This document shows, in pieces, positions 1 through 11,054 of a stretch of DNA of 64,000 nucleotides. The DNA lies in assembly GCA_029891385.1 (NCBI GenBank), contig CM057224.1:34787005-34851004 (forward strand), read 5' to 3'. The stretch's first letter is position 1; every line of letters starts with the position of its first letter. Made by a program: the position numbers and the translations under genes. Source of the stretch: Erythroxylum novogranatense (Eukaryota > Streptophyta > Magnoliopsida > Malpighiales > Erythroxylaceae). Below the pieces are notes generated by a model. It was given only the letters and a program-made list of their open reading frames with translations. It was not told the DNA's origin and searched no databases.

Positions 1-662
1 GAACTAAGTTCATTTAGGTGAAATACATTCTCTTCTTCTAAACAATTCTCTCATCTCTAAACCTCCTTACTTCTTAATATCCCTAAGTTAAATATTAGAA
101 GCAAAAAATCTAGGATATCACATTATTGATACGGGATTAAGGGGGGCAGATATTAAAAAGAGAGAAATGGTAGTGTCAATAGGAGGAAAAATGAGCTGAG
201 AAGATTAAAACGGTGGCATACGGAAAATGTCTATGCATGCAGTGTCATTTCAGTAATTGAAAAAAGACATAAGAGAGAATTAGGAAGTGATGTGCAGACA
301 ATGGGGATGTGTTATAACCAACGACTAGAATAGTTGTTATTAACTACTTGTAACAAGGTCAACAGAATAACGAATAATCTTCTAATATTTTCTTCTTCAA
401 TTTGCTCTCTCTAACTCTAATCTTCTTTCTATTCTTACCATACTCGTAACAACTGTCAAGACGCTAATTGATTTCTAAATTGTATTTCGCAAAACTAAAT
501 CTAAAATAACCCTAATCATTTTGTTATTTGGACTTGCATGCGTGCTGATGAGATGCTGGAGACCATTTTATACATAAGAAAAGGCAGATTGCAGTTGCAT
601 TGTCATCCAAAGAAGTTGACATAGTCAGCCTTGCATGAGTCATTTTAGCAACTTTTACCAAG
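1..662. other. Left flank, no gene recognised
   Basis: AT-rich DNA without a convincing ORF. The stretch around 300-470, with pyrimidine-rich TTCTTCTTC/CTCTCTCTAA runs ending near CTCGTAACA, looks like the end of some copia LTRs, but I see no partner repeat, primer-binding site or target duplication. The last part (540-667) continues directly into 8792 onward once copia-1 is removed. It may be transcribed host sequence, but no protein family is recognisable. Confidence 0.5.
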
Positions 663-667
663 GTTGC

Positions 668-1211
668 TGTTGAATATTGTCTCAAATTCAAGTCAAAAAT
701 GGAAGCTTGCTTACCTTCTCAAATGTCAGAAATCTCAGCCTACTTTCGGTGATCAAAAATGGTGGCTCAACAATGGTGGCTTGTATTTTTTCATAGATTT
801 CGGTGGTGCAGATGGAGGCTTTCACACCCATGAAGATCTCTATAAAAGGGGAGCAATTGAAAGAGAAAGAGAGCACAAGGAGAAAAATTCTCCATAAGAG
901 AGGAGAAAGAAGAAGAGTGAGAGAAACAATTTCGGGAGAAGAAGAAGAGAGAATAGTGAGAGGGAGAGAGAAAAGAAAAAAAAAGAAAAGAAAAAGTTAT
1001 TTTTTATTTTCTCTTTTCTAGTAGGAGTTTGCGTTATTTTGGGTCTCTTGAAAATTGAGTGACAAACACCATTGTATGCTCTCATTGTTATCGTGAAATA
1101 GTCAGTCGTCTCCAAACTGGACGTAGGCATTACCGAACCAGTATAAAATATTGGTGTTCTTTTGTTATTATTTTATTTGCACTCCGAATTTATTAACGTT
1201 TCCGTACAACA
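668..1211 (+). repeat. copia-1 5' LTR
   Basis: A 544-bp LTR with TG...CA ends. A TATA box lies at 841-848. It is followed by a very purine-rich leader (about 855-1005, GAAAGAGA/GAAGAAGA runs), probably the R/U5 part of the transcript. Apparent ORFs on either strand in this tract are composition artefacts. The copy at 8257-8791 is nearly identical; the main difference is about 9 bp (CACTCCGAA region) missing near the 3' end of the right LTR. Confidence 0.95.
841..848 (+). promoter_or_regulatory. copia-1 LTR TATA box
   Basis: TATAAAAG, placed about 170 bp inside the LTR and just upstream of the purine-rich leader. The same box is kept at 8430-8437 in the 3' LTR. Likely RNA polymerase II promoter of the element. 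Confidence 0.7.
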
Positions 1212-1213
1212 AG

Positions 1214-1225
1214 TGGTATCAGAGC
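1214..1225 (+). other. copia-1 primer-binding site (tRNA-iMet)
   Basis: TGGTATCAGAGC, two bases after the LTR end. This is the standard complement of the plant initiator-methionine tRNA 3' end that primes minus-strand cDNA. Confidence 0.93.
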
Positions 1226-1267
1226 TCCAGTTTTTCGACTGGGGTGTTGTAGGAGTGAAAATATATT

Positions 1268-1405
1268 AGAGCAACAGTGTCGGTGAACAGTACCAGTGCT
1301 ACAGTATCGATGAACAGTGTCTTACTACAGTACCGACGCTACAATCTCGTGAATAGTGTCAGTGCTACAGTACTGTGAACAGTATCAGTACGTATTTTGG
1401 AACAG
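1268..1405 (+). repeat. Degenerate tandem repeats in copia-1 leader
   Basis: Between the PBS and the gag start the leader is built from imperfect copies of GAACAGT followed by (A/G)(C/T)CAGTGCTACAGTA, about five units. They hold no ORF. Their position suggests a structured leader or packaging region, but this is inference. Confidence 0.7.
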
Positions 1406-1415
1406 TGATGAGTAG

Positions 1416-1763
1416 ATGGCTGGTGATAAAGACGAGTCCTTTAAGAGGGAGTCGATATCGTCATCGTCGACACCTACATCCAGTAGACATCCAATCGCTA
1501 CTACAAGGTTAGAGGTTGATAAATTTAATGGCTCTAATAATTTTGGTATGTGGCAGTGTAAAGTTATGGATGTACTGTATCAACAAGAGTTGGATATGGT
1601 TCTGGACAATAAACCCGAAGATATGGATGAGAAGCAGTGGACGCGAATTAATCTCCATGCGTGTGCCTCTATTCGATCATTCCTTGATAAGGAGCTGAAA
1701 TATCCTTACATGAAGGAAACTTCTGCTAAGGATTTATTGACAAAATTGGAGGAAAATATATGA
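1416..1763 (+). pseudogene. copia-1 gag, N-terminal part
   Basis: 115 codons starting at ATG 1416. After a Ser/Thr-rich start come the family hallmarks RLEVDKFNGSNNFGMWQ and, further on, SAKDLLTKLEE, which match the N-terminal gag domain of Tork-type copia elements (coat and packaging protein). Reading stops at a TGA at 1761-1763 caused by a frameshift. The sense continues in another frame (MTKSAENRLFLKK around 1752-1790), then meets another stop and another frame change before 1839. The start is chosen because it is the first ATG after the leader repeats and precedes the conserved gag motif directly. Broken copy. Confidence 0.88.
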
Positions 1764-1838
1764 CCAAGAGCGCAGAAAATCGGCTCTTCTTGAAGAAGTG
1801 ACTTTTTCGATTTCAGTATCGTCCAAGTATTTCTATGC

Positions 1839-2648
1839 ATGAGCACCCCAAATGATTATAATAAAATACTTGTTGATTTAGCAAACCTTGATGTGAAAAT
1901 TCCTGACGAGGATAAGGCACTATGTTTGTTAAATTCATTGCCTGATGATTATGATCATTTGACAACTACTTTGTTGTATGGAAAATCTGAGGTAAAAATT
2001 GATGAGGTTTCTGCGGCATTGGTGAATCATGAGTGTCGTAAAAAGGAATTGAAGACTCATAATTCACAAACTAAGGCATTCACTGCAAGGGGACGAATAG
2101 AGGAAAGAAAACATGGGAAGCGGGAAAAATCTCGTTCAAAGTCACGAGGAAAGTTTCCTGCTAAAGATGAATGTGCCTTTTGTCGTCAAAAGGGTCATTG
2201 GAAGAAAGAATGCCCCAAATTGAAGAACAAAGAGAAGGAGAAAGTGGATTCTGTAGCAAACGTTGCAAAATCTGAAGATAATGATTTCAAGTTTGCTTTG
2301 ACTAGTTCATCTGTTGATGGTCACTCCAAGGAGTGGATTTTGGATTCAGGTTGCACTTATCATATGTGTCCCATTCGGGAATGGTTCTCTAGCTTCCAGG
2401 AGCTAGATGGTGGAGTTGTTTTGATGGGAAATAATAATGCCTGCAAAACACAAGGGATAGGTAAAATCTGTTTGAAGATGCACGATGGTACAGTCAGAGA
2501 ATTGAGTGATGTTCAGTATGTACCGGATATGAAGAAAAATCTTATCTCAATAGGAGCATTGGAATCCAAAGGTATCAAGATTACCATAGAGGTGGAGTTC
2601 TCAAAGCGTGTACGGGCACTTGTGGTGATGATGTACAAGACTAAATAA
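1839..2648 (+). pseudogene. copia-1 gag C-terminus and protease
   Basis: 269 codons. Residues about 1-75 are the gag alpha-helical part (LLNSLPDDYDHL). A basic linker follows (KREKSRSKSRGK). A CCHC zinc knuckle is next, CAFCRQKGHWKKEC (C-x2-C-x4-H-x4-C), for RNA binding. The aspartic protease follows with active site WILDSGCTYHMC (DSG) and the flap-like LIS(I)GALESKGI region. The true protein began upstream (1416), so this ATG is internal. The frame ends at 2648, while the sense continues in the +1 frame at 2643-2650, so a frameshift separates protease from integrase. In intact copia elements these parts are one polyprotein. Confidence 0.9.
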
Positions 2649-2649
2649 C

Positions 2650-4609
2650 TTGTATTTTTGCGGAAATACGATTCTTGGTCAGCAGCCTATCACTGAAGCT
2701 TCTGATGGAGATAGCTCAGACACTACAAGGTTATGGCATATGCGTCTTGGGCAAGCTGGTGAAAAAGCATTGCAAGGATTGGTGAAGCAAGGTTTATTGA
2801 AAGGCGCAAAGACATGTAAGTTGGAATTATGTGAACATTGTGTACTGGGTGAGCAAACTAGAGTGAAATTTGGTACTGCTATTCACCATACTAAAGGCAT
2901 TCTAGATTATGTTCATACTGATGTTTGGGGACCTTCCAAGAATGCATCTTGGGGAGGTAGCCATTATTTTGTCTCCTTTATTGATGACTTCTCTAGGAGA
3001 GTATGGGTGTACACCATGAAGCATAAAGATGAAGTCTTAAAAATATTCCTGAAGTGGAAAAAGATGATTGAAATGCAAACCGGTCGAAAGATCAAGACTC
3101 TCAGATCAGATAATGGTGGTGAATATAAATCAGATCCTTTTTTGAAAGTCTATCAAGATGAGGGTATTGCAAGGCATTTTACAGTTAAGGAGACACTACA
3201 ACAGAATGGAGTGGCAGAGCACATGAACCGTACTTTACTTGAGAAAGTTCGGTGTATGTTGTCTAATGCTGGATTAGACAAGGTGTTTTGGGCTGAAGCA
3301 ATTACTTATGCAAGCCATATTATTAATCGGTTGCCTACTACTGCAAACAATGGTAAAACACCTATGGAGGTATGGTCTGGTAAACCTTGTACTGATTACA
3401 AGTATTTACACATATTTGGTTGTCCTGTTTACTATCATGTCAGGGAAAGCAAGTTAGATCCAAGAGCAAAGAGAGCTCTATTTATGGGCTTTAGCACTGG
3501 CGTGAAGGGATACCGACTTTGGTGTCCAGATGAGAAGAAATTTGTTGTAAGCAGAGATGTGACTTTTGATGAGACTGCTATGGTTAATCAGAACAAGCAT
3601 GAAGAGGAAATTGAAGCAACCAAGACCATGAGTAGTTCAAAGCAGGTGGAGTTATTGAAGACTCCAGTTGATTCAGTAAGGTCTGATGTTACAGACACTA
3701 TTCCTACAGTTGATTTTGATGAGGACGAGGTTAATGAAGAGAAGGTACCTACCCAAGAACCTCCACAACAACAAGATTCTATTGCAACCAGAAGATCAAA
3801 AAGGGAAATTCGAAAGCCTGCTCGGTTTACTGATATTGTGGCATATGCACTTCCAGTTATTGAAGATGATATTCCATCCACCTACAAAGAAGATGTCAGG
3901 AGTTTAGAGAGATTGGAGTGGAAGAAATCTATGGATGAGGAGATGAAATCTCTTCAGAAAAATAAGACTTGGAAACTGGTTCAGTTACCAAAAGGTAATA
4001 AGGAAATTGGTTGTAAATGGGTATATGCAAAGAAGATGGAATCTTTGGGAAAAGATAATGTAAGATTCAAAGCTAGATTAGTATCTAAAGGTTATGCTCA
4101 GAAGGAAGTCATTGACTACAACGAGGTATTTTCTCCTATAGTAAAACATTCTTCTATTCGTATTTTGTTGGGTTTGGTTGTGCAGTTTGACCTTGAGTTG
4201 GCCCAACTTGATGTCAAGACGGCGTTTTTACATGGTGATTTGGAGGAAGATATTTTTATGTCTCAGCCAGAAGGGTTTACGGTTGTTGGTAAGGAAAATT
4301 GGGTTTGTAAATTACAAAAATCATTGTATGGTTTGAAACAGTCTCCAAGACAATGGTACAAGCGATTTGACAGATTTATGATCAAAAAAAAGTACACAAG
4401 AAGTCATTATGATCATTGTGTATACTTTCGCAAGCTACAAGATGGAACCTTTATTTATTTGCTTTTATATGTTGATATGCTTATAGCATGTAAAAGCAAA
4501 GTGGAGATTGAAAGATTGAAGACTCAACTGAGCAATGAATTTGAGATGAAAGACTTGGGAGAAGCTCGAAAGATACTAGGTATGAAAATTGAAAGAGATA
4601 GAGCAAAAG
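2650..4609 (+). pseudogene. copia-1 pol: integrase and reverse transcriptase (interrupted)
   Basis: Open for about 650 codons up to the solo-LTR insertion. GAG-pre-integrase zinc finger: LWHMRLGQ...CEHC, where the second His of HHCC is Gln. Integrase core: HTDVWGP, LRSDNGGEY, and the AEH-N-R motif with usual spacing. The copia-specific FGCPVYYHV and the basic linker follow. RT starts near residue 430 (WKLVQLPKG, GCKWVYAKK, ARLVSKGYAQ, QLDVKTAFLHG, PRQWYKRF). The catalytic box reads YVDMLIA at 4468-4485 where YVDDMLIA is expected, so the second catalytic Asp is missing, an in-frame codon loss. The frame runs 5 bases into the inserted LTR and stops. It resumes at 7353. Confidence 0.93.
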
Positions 4610-5116
4610 TGTAACATCCCGTTACTGTTAGCAAGGGTATTTTGGTAATTGGGACGGACTGATAGGTTTCATTGCATTTACCGATTGAACATATTACTGA
4701 CCTCTGATCATAGAGAAACAGGTTTCTTGCATATGCATTTATTCATAGGTACATGCATTCATGATTTTTCGGTATTTTATTGTGAGTATGAATTGATTGG
4801 ATTGCGAACTGGAAACTGACTGAACTGACTGGATTAGGATTGATGAATCGAGAATTGGGAGTAAGTGGGTTCGAATGACTGATTTAGAATAGTCTAAATG
4901 TAATTGATAATTGATAGTAGCTTATAGGAAACTTTTGGGAAATTCGGGAGAAAATGCCCGGACCGGAAATTTTGGAGTGACAGACCGATTGACTGTATAG
5001 TACTGAAAGAATTGTCCAATGGCGATGGAAAAATTAGAGTTTTACTGTTAGGAATTAAAATGTTGAGCCATTGAAATTTAGAGACTGAAATTTGGACTGA
5101 TTTGGAGACCTATGTC

Positions 5117-5124
5117 TATAAATA
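5117..5124 (+). promoter_or_regulatory. TATA box of the solo gypsy LTR
   Basis: TATAAATA in AT-rich context about 510 bp into the LTR, followed by a pyrimidine-rich leader (CTCCTTCTCTTCTC, 5170-5187) and a donor-like TTGGTAAGTT near 5370. Likely promoter of the former element. Confidence 0.6.
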
Positions 5125-5524
5125 GGTAGGTTTGAGAAATTGGGAATTTTACCAAAGGCATTATCGCATTCTCCTTCTCTTCTCTACGGCGATCTCCGAT
5201 TCCTTCCTCATTGGTGAGGATTCTTTGATCTTTCTTTATGGTTTTCTTCTCCTTATGCTAACCTAACTGGTTTATTGTGATTGATGAAGGTTGAGAAGGA
5301 TTGAGAGTGGATTAATCGTTGATTTAAGAAAGTTTTAGGGTTACGGTGATTTGTGGTTTTGATCTTCGATTGGTAAGTTTTTATAGCTTTAATGTTGTTA
5401 TTACTGGTTGTTTGAGCATTTATGGCAAGTATTGGGTTAGATTGAGTAGTTAGGGTGTTAAATGTTGAGTTTTAATAGCATTAATGGCGGAAAATCGATC
5501 GGAAAAAAAGGTGGCGCAGTAGCA

Positions 5525-5697
5525 CGTCGCGACGTCTGGCGTGCCTCGCCGCGACGAGCGCAGCGGGACGCCGCAGCGAGCGCCTGGATGCACGTCGCGA
5601 CGAGTCTGCTGGCTTACGTCGCGACGAGCGGGAAAAGGACGCACGCCGCGGCGAGCGTGCTTTACATCGCGACGAGCGACCCGTATACGTCGCGACG
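5525..5697 (+). repeat. GC-rich palindrome cluster CGTCGCGACG in solo LTR
   Basis: The 10-bp perfect palindrome CGTCGCGACG occurs at 5525-5534, 5593-5602, 5617-5626 and 5688-5697. Degenerate copies lie between (CGCCGCGGCG at 5644, ATCGCGACG near 5666, CCGCGACGAGCG near 5550). Most are followed by AGCG or AG. The block is far more GC-rich than the rest of the LTR. ORFs spanning it are repeat artefacts. Confidence 0.9.
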
Positions 5698-7352
5698 AGA
5701 GTCGCAAGGTCGCAGCGAAAGGGGCTTTTCTGATTGAATGAGTGTTTGTTTATTGGGCATAACTTACGGTATAGACCTCCGATTGAGGTGATTCCTAAAT
5801 CGTTATGAACTAGAGAAAGAGGTCTACAATTGAGGATAATTATGGGAATTGGAATTTATTTAAATGGTATTGATTCGTAGAGAATAAAGTCAATTATGGT
5901 TCATAGTGTGACCTAAGTATTGAATTGAGACAATTGGAATTTTAATTGGGATTTTCAATAGAGGTTTTGACCCATTGGATAGGGAATTGCTATAGGGAGT
6001 ATGAATTGAGGTAATTGAACTGAATTTTAGGATTTGATCAATTATTGTCGATCAATTGAGCGAAGAGTTCGAATGGGACATAAGAGTTCAAAATTGGGTT
6101 TTAGCGCCGGGAAAATCGTGAACATGCATTGTACATAATTTCATAGCGACGTATGCATCACTGAATTGTTTAATTGAGCATCTAGTAATGGGACTGTATT
6201 TTACTGTTATAGAGGCGCCGTTGGATCGTCATTTCACGGACATTGCTGGAACTTCCAGGCAGTAGCTCGGAAGTAACAGGTGAGTAACCTAGTTGGTTTC
6301 TCAAATTCCTGACTGTCTAATTACTCAACGTGAAATTACTTGCCAATGTGAAATTGCATGATTACTGAATTATACATGATCGAATGGCATGTTTATACTG
6401 TATTGGATTGGATTACTGTATGATACTGAGGAATGTAATACTGGGCTTTTATAGCCATACACTGAATTACTGAACACTGCATTGCATGCATAAATGCATG
6501 ATCAGATAATGGATATGTGACCCAAGTGCTATTATCACTGAAAAGAACCTCGAGCTCGAACACTGTACTGACCGGGCCTCGAGCCCGAGGGGAGAAATCC
6601 CTGATGCGTCCCCCACTGAACACTGACTGAGCACTTGGGCACTCATATGCATTGTATACACATGACTGATTGAATTGCAAACTTACTGAATTATGTGATG
6701 ACATGAGAGATTGCAAATTGTTACATGCTACTGTGAACTGTTGCATAATTCTGTGAATTGTGATATGATACTATAAATTGTTATATGTTATTGTACATTG
6801 TTATTTGATATCGCAAACCGTTATAGACTCATCGTAAATTGTTATATAATATCAGAAATTGAATATTATTGTCAGGTCTTTGTCAGACGCATTTGTGTAA
6901 TGCATGATTTGAGTGAACCATCGATGATGGTTTCTCACCGAGTTCGCAAACTCACCCAACATTGCAATTATTTTTCAGATTTGGCTAGTACCCGTTAGAC
7001 AAACGGAAGTATGATTTCAATGCAAGTCGAGTTCGTGTCGGGATCGATCTCATGTCTCGCATTTGATTCTTTCGATTTATGAATTGTCTTTGTTATTTTA
7101 GAGGCCCCAACCGATTAATATTGTATTGTGAATTGATTATTGAAATAGTGTTTGATTTAAAATGTTTCCATATCGCGGGCCCCAAATTGTTTATTGATTT
7201 ACAGACTTTCGAGTGTTTTCAAAAAGAAAAAGATGTCATAATGAGTTTTAAAAGCGCGTGGTGCGCTTAAGATACCACCCTCATGGTCACGAGCTCGGAT
7301 ATCACCATCGATATCGGGTTCGGGTCTGACGGGGGTGGGGTGCTACAAAAAG

Positions 7353-8187
7353 GCAAGATTGGTCTGTGTCAAAAGCAGTATTTAAAGAAGGTACTACAAC
7401 GTTTCGGGTGAATGAAAATTCAAAACCGGTTAGTACACTTCTTGCTCCTCATTTCAAACTTAGTGCTTCTATGTCTCCTAACACAGATGAGGAGAGTCAT
7501 TACATGGCTAAAATTCCATATGCAAGTGCTGTTGGCAGTTTGATGTATGCTATGGTGTGTACTAGGCCTGATATTTCACAAGCTGTTAGTATTGTCAGTA
7601 GATATATGCATAATCCAGGAAAAGGGCATTGGCAAGTTGTGAAATGGATTATATGGTATATTATGGGTACTGTGGATGTTGGTTTATCATTTCAGCAAGA
7701 TGAAGTTAATGGTAAATGTGTTGTTAGATATGTAGATTCTGATTATGCAGGTGATTTGGACAAGCGTAGGTCCACTACAGGTTTTGTATTCACTCTAACT
7801 GGAGGTCCAGTGAGTTGGAGATCAACTTTGCAATCGACAGTTGCTTTATCAACTACTGAGGCAAAATACATGGCAATAACAGAAGCTATTAAAGAAGCCA
7901 TCTGGTTTGAAGGGTTGCTTGATGACTTAAGGGTCCATCAGGACCATGTGGATGTTCATTGCGACAGTCAGAGTGCTATTTATTTAGCAAAGAATCAAGT
8001 TCATCATGCACGTACAAAATACATTGATGTGAGGTTCCATTTTGTTCGTGAGATTATTGATGAGGGAGATATTCTTCTTCAGAAGATTGGGACTGCCGAC
8101 AATCCTGTTGATATGTTGACAAAACCAGTTTCGTTACTCAAGTTTAAGCATTGCTTAGACTTGATTGGCATTTGTAAAATTTGTTGA
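7353..8187 (+). pseudogene. copia-1 pol: RT C-terminus and RNase H
   Basis: Continuation of pol after the solo LTR; rejoined at AAAAG, the sense is unbroken (GKIGLCQKQ). It includes the RT connection (YASAVGSLMYAMVCTRPDI) and copia RNase H with its acidic residues: VDSDYAGDLDKRRSTTG, STTEAKYMA and HCDSQSAIYLAKN. The C-terminus DMLTKPV is typical of Tork-type elements. A stop at 8185-8187 precedes the PPT by about 55 bp, the usual distance. No damaging change is visible in the RNase H part. Confidence 0.94.
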
Positions 8188-8243
8188 TTGCCCCATGGGG
8201 GATTGAGAGACGACTATTGAAAATTCCACTTCGAGGATTTGAG

Positions 8244-8256
8244 CAAAGGTGGAGAT
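8244..8256 (+). other. copia-1 polypurine tract
   Basis: GCAAAGGTGGAGAT directly before the 3' LTR; the purine run primes plus-strand DNA in copia elements. Confidence 0.85.
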
Positions 8257-8791
8257 TGTTGAATATTGTCTCAAATTCAAGTCAAAAATGGAAGCTTGCT
8301 TACCTTCTCAAATGTCAGAAATCTCAGCCTACTTTCGGTGATCAAAAATGGTGGCTCAACAATGGTGGCTTGTGTTTTTTCATAGATTTCGGTGGTGCAG
8401 ATGGAGGCTTTCACACCCATGAAAATCTCTATAAAAGGGGAGCAATTGAAAGAGAAAGAGAGCACAAGGAGAAAAATTCTCCAGAAGAGAGGAGAAAGAA
8501 GAAGAGTGAGAGAAACAATTTCGGGAGAAGAAGAAGAGAGAATAGTGAGAGGGAGAGAGAAAAGAAAAAAAAAGAAAAGAAAAAGTTATTTTTTATTTTC
8601 TCTTTTCTAGTAGGAGTTTGGGTTATTTTGGGTCTCTTGAAAATTGAGTGACAAACACCATTGTATGCTCTCATTGTTATAGTGAAATAGTCAGTCGTCT
8701 CCAAACTGGACGTAGGCATTGCCGAACCAGTATAAAATATTGGTGTTCTTTTGTTGTTATTTTATTTGTTTATCAACGTTTCCGCACAACA
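8257..8791 (+). repeat. copia-1 3' LTR
   Basis: 535-bp copy of the 5' LTR with TATAAAAG at 8430-8437 and the same purine-rich tract. It ends CCGCACAACA at 8791 and is followed by the duplication GTTGC. Confidence 0.95.
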
Positions 8792-8796
8792 GTTGC

Positions 8797-11054
8797 TTCC
8801 TCAAGAATTCAAGATAATCCAAGCTGCTGGAAGATAAATCAGTTATTTCAAGTCTTCTATGGACTTTTCAAGTTTCTCAAATGAAAATTGATGGCTTTAA
8901 TAAGATTTGCAGGTGGCATCATATATAGGCTGTTGAAGTCGGAAGCAATAAAATAGCAACTGCTGAAGTACTTCTGACCTCAACAGCTTCCATAATTAAT
9001 TCAGGTTTTCTGTTATTTATCGACTTAAAATGAACTTTTTAAGGCTTTGAATCTGATGGAGTTGCGAATTGAAGGCTGCAACCCTGACAGAAGCAAGATT
9101 GCAGCGTACCAGAAGCATGAACATCAGCGTTTTGAAGCTGTCAGCTTGGTTACTTACTTTGGCACAGACGCATCTCCAGCCTTTTTCTTTCTACGTTTTA
9201 CGAATAATGTATTTCACTTCAAATGTAACTTGTTTAGGTGCTATTCAGTCCATTATGATCAATATAACAATTGGTTTTTAGTTGGCTTATTCATCGTAGT
9301 GGACTTAGTTGTAAACTACATCCTTCTCTTCCTCTTGGTTTTCTTCTATTTTTAGTCCATATTTTCAACTTCAATCATGGGTATATAAACTCCTCCCGCT
9401 TGTTAAACTTGCTTGCTTCGACTCTATTTTTCTTTTTCTCGGTTACACTATTTTAGCTTAAAACTCTACATTAGCTGCATTTTTGACAGACATATATATT
9501 TTTATCTTGAGTACTTCGAATCCTAAGTTGAATTTTTCAACTTCGATATGGCTTAGTCATTCACCTAACATTCGGAAAGGTATGTACACATCAGTTTGTT
9601 GAGAGTAATAAATTAATTAAGATGGCTGCGACACTGGCACGTCTATAAATGTGATGACCACACTGAAGATTTGTCTTACTATCCATTTATTCTGACCATA
9701 TAATTCTACTTCCACAATGAAAAGATTGATGTGGATAGCTGAGCTGTTTTATTAGCATTTTGGTTTTCATCTTTGTATATGATGCTCTACTGCACTGGAA
9801 GAAGTCCTTTAACTGAATTAATTATGCTGATTCATTGGAGTGTCGTACATTTAAATGACGATTAGGCAGAGTGTACTTTGTGTTGAATAATCATAGCGTT
9901 AATCATGTCTTATTCAATAACGATACTCTGTACTTGAGCTTCTTCAAAATTTGTTCAAGTTTGTGATAAACTTTACACAGTTTATTGGAAGCTTGGGAAT
10001 GCAGCTGAACGGTAGTATCTCAGGGTTTTAACCTTTGCCATCCGTTCTTGTTCTTGGTTATGAGAACAAATGACTTTGTTAAAGGTTATCATCAACTTTT
10101 TATCATTATTTCAAATTCCATAATGCTGAATTCCTTTCCATTGTTGCTTTAATTGAATGGTAGACAACTGTAATAATGTTTGATGTCCAATTTAATGGCC
10201 TGAAATTTGCTTCAGATGATATATAATGCTGAGTTGGTAAGCGTTTGATGACCATTAATATTGCCATCACAATCATGTCATATCCTTTTTTCATAGTAAG
10301 AATTTAAAATTTATTTTGTTATTTTAAATTAATAAAATTTTGATTATTACTTATATAAAATTTGCTAAATATTTATTAAGTTAATTTAATTCACATGGAG
10401 TATTATTGATTTTGTATATATTGCTATGTCTATATAAATATTGTAGGTGCACATGGTGAAAAATTTAATAGATGGTCCTTTCTAGAGTTTTAATATTAAT
10501 TATAATTTTTTAATAACAATAGAAATAATTTTAAAATGGTATTGAAAAATCGGGTCTTATATGTTTCTAGTTTGCATAAAGGTATACAAAATCTTTACGA
10601 ATTTGTAAGTTTAATCTGATTTCAGTTGATATAAATAAATTCTTTTGGTTTTTGTTTAAATTTTCAAGGTATCCTGAGTTTAGAGCCAGTGAGGATTTTG
10701 TTTCTTTGACTAGAAGTGGATTAGTAAAATGTTCCAAGTGAGTCTGAACATCATCAGAAACAGTAAATAAAGTAAGTAAATTCATGTGGTTTGGAGGCAA
10801 TGGAGCCACTGAAAAACTAAATCATGGATCATTAAGTACACATTTGGTTGGCCGGTGGGTTGGAGGGGAGAGTGACTTGTCGGTTCTCACTCATTAAAAG
10901 TTGTTGTTCATGTCACTCAATAAACAGTCTTTGAATTATGTGGCATATAGTTTTAACTATGAAGCTGTAGTCTCTAAAGAAAAAGTAATTTGCATGACCA
11001 TCCTGTTTGCCTGATTTTCCAATGCTGGGGAGCTGTTAGTGAGAACTACGTACG
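8797..11054. other. Intergenic DNA, no gene supported
   Basis: No recognisable protein family on either strand. The segment 8797-9300 has more balanced composition and short open frames (9047-9355 and others) and, with 540-667, could be an exon or UTR remnant of a host transcript split by copia-1. I could not match it to anything. From about 9300 the sequence is AT-rich, with a very AT-rich stretch at 10300-10560. Confidence 0.5.

Larger units (their letters stand above)
4610..7347 (+). mobile_element. Solo LTR of a long-LTR Ty3/gypsy element, inserted in copia-1 pol
   Basis: 2738 bp, TGTAACATCCC at the left and GGGGTGCTACA at the right (inverted terminal TG...CA with the TGTAACACCCC-type ends usual for plant gypsy LTRs). 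It is flanked by the perfect 5-bp duplication AAAAG (4605-4609 and 7348-7352). Removing it with one duplication restores the copia reading frame exactly. No PBS, PPT or coding sequence lies inside, so this is a recombinant solo LTR. Internal order: TATA box (5117), leader, GC-rich palindrome cluster (5525-5697), ATAACTT module (5757-5840), a block around 6205-6290 shared with the LTR fragment at 28453-31590, and a CACCGAGTTCGCAAACTCACCC block (6935-6960). Confidence 0.93.
668..8791 (+). mobile_element. Ty1/copia LTR retrotransposon copia-1 (Tork-like), disabled
   Basis: This is a complete element with two LTRs beginning TGTTGAATATTG and ending in ACAACA. It is flanked by the 5-bp target duplication GTTGC at 663-667 and 8792-8796. 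Order: LTR, initiator-Met PBS, gag, protease, integrase, RT, RNase H, PPT, LTR, which is the copia order. By eye the LTRs differ at about ten positions plus one small indel (about 98% identity), so the insertion is fairly recent. It cannot be autonomous. Gag has frameshifts and a stop, pol has a further frameshift, and a 2.7-kb solo gypsy LTR sits inside pol at 4610-7347. Assignment to the Tork/Tnt1-like lineage rests on the look of gag and integrase and is an inference. Confidence 0.95.

Noticed and set aside
840..1130. 96-residue minus-strand ORF rich in Phe/Leu/Ser, and its twin at 8429-8719
   Set aside because: Reverse reading of the purine-rich LTR leader; no domain, identical in both LTRs because the LTRs are copies.
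5450..5741. Three overlapping Arg/Ala-rich ORFs on both strands
   Set aside because: Produced by the CGTCGCGACG repeats; no family, no start context.
9047..9355. 102-residue ORF in the left intergenic region
   Set aside because: No recognisable family, ends in low-complexity Leu/Phe; kept only as a possible transcribed region.
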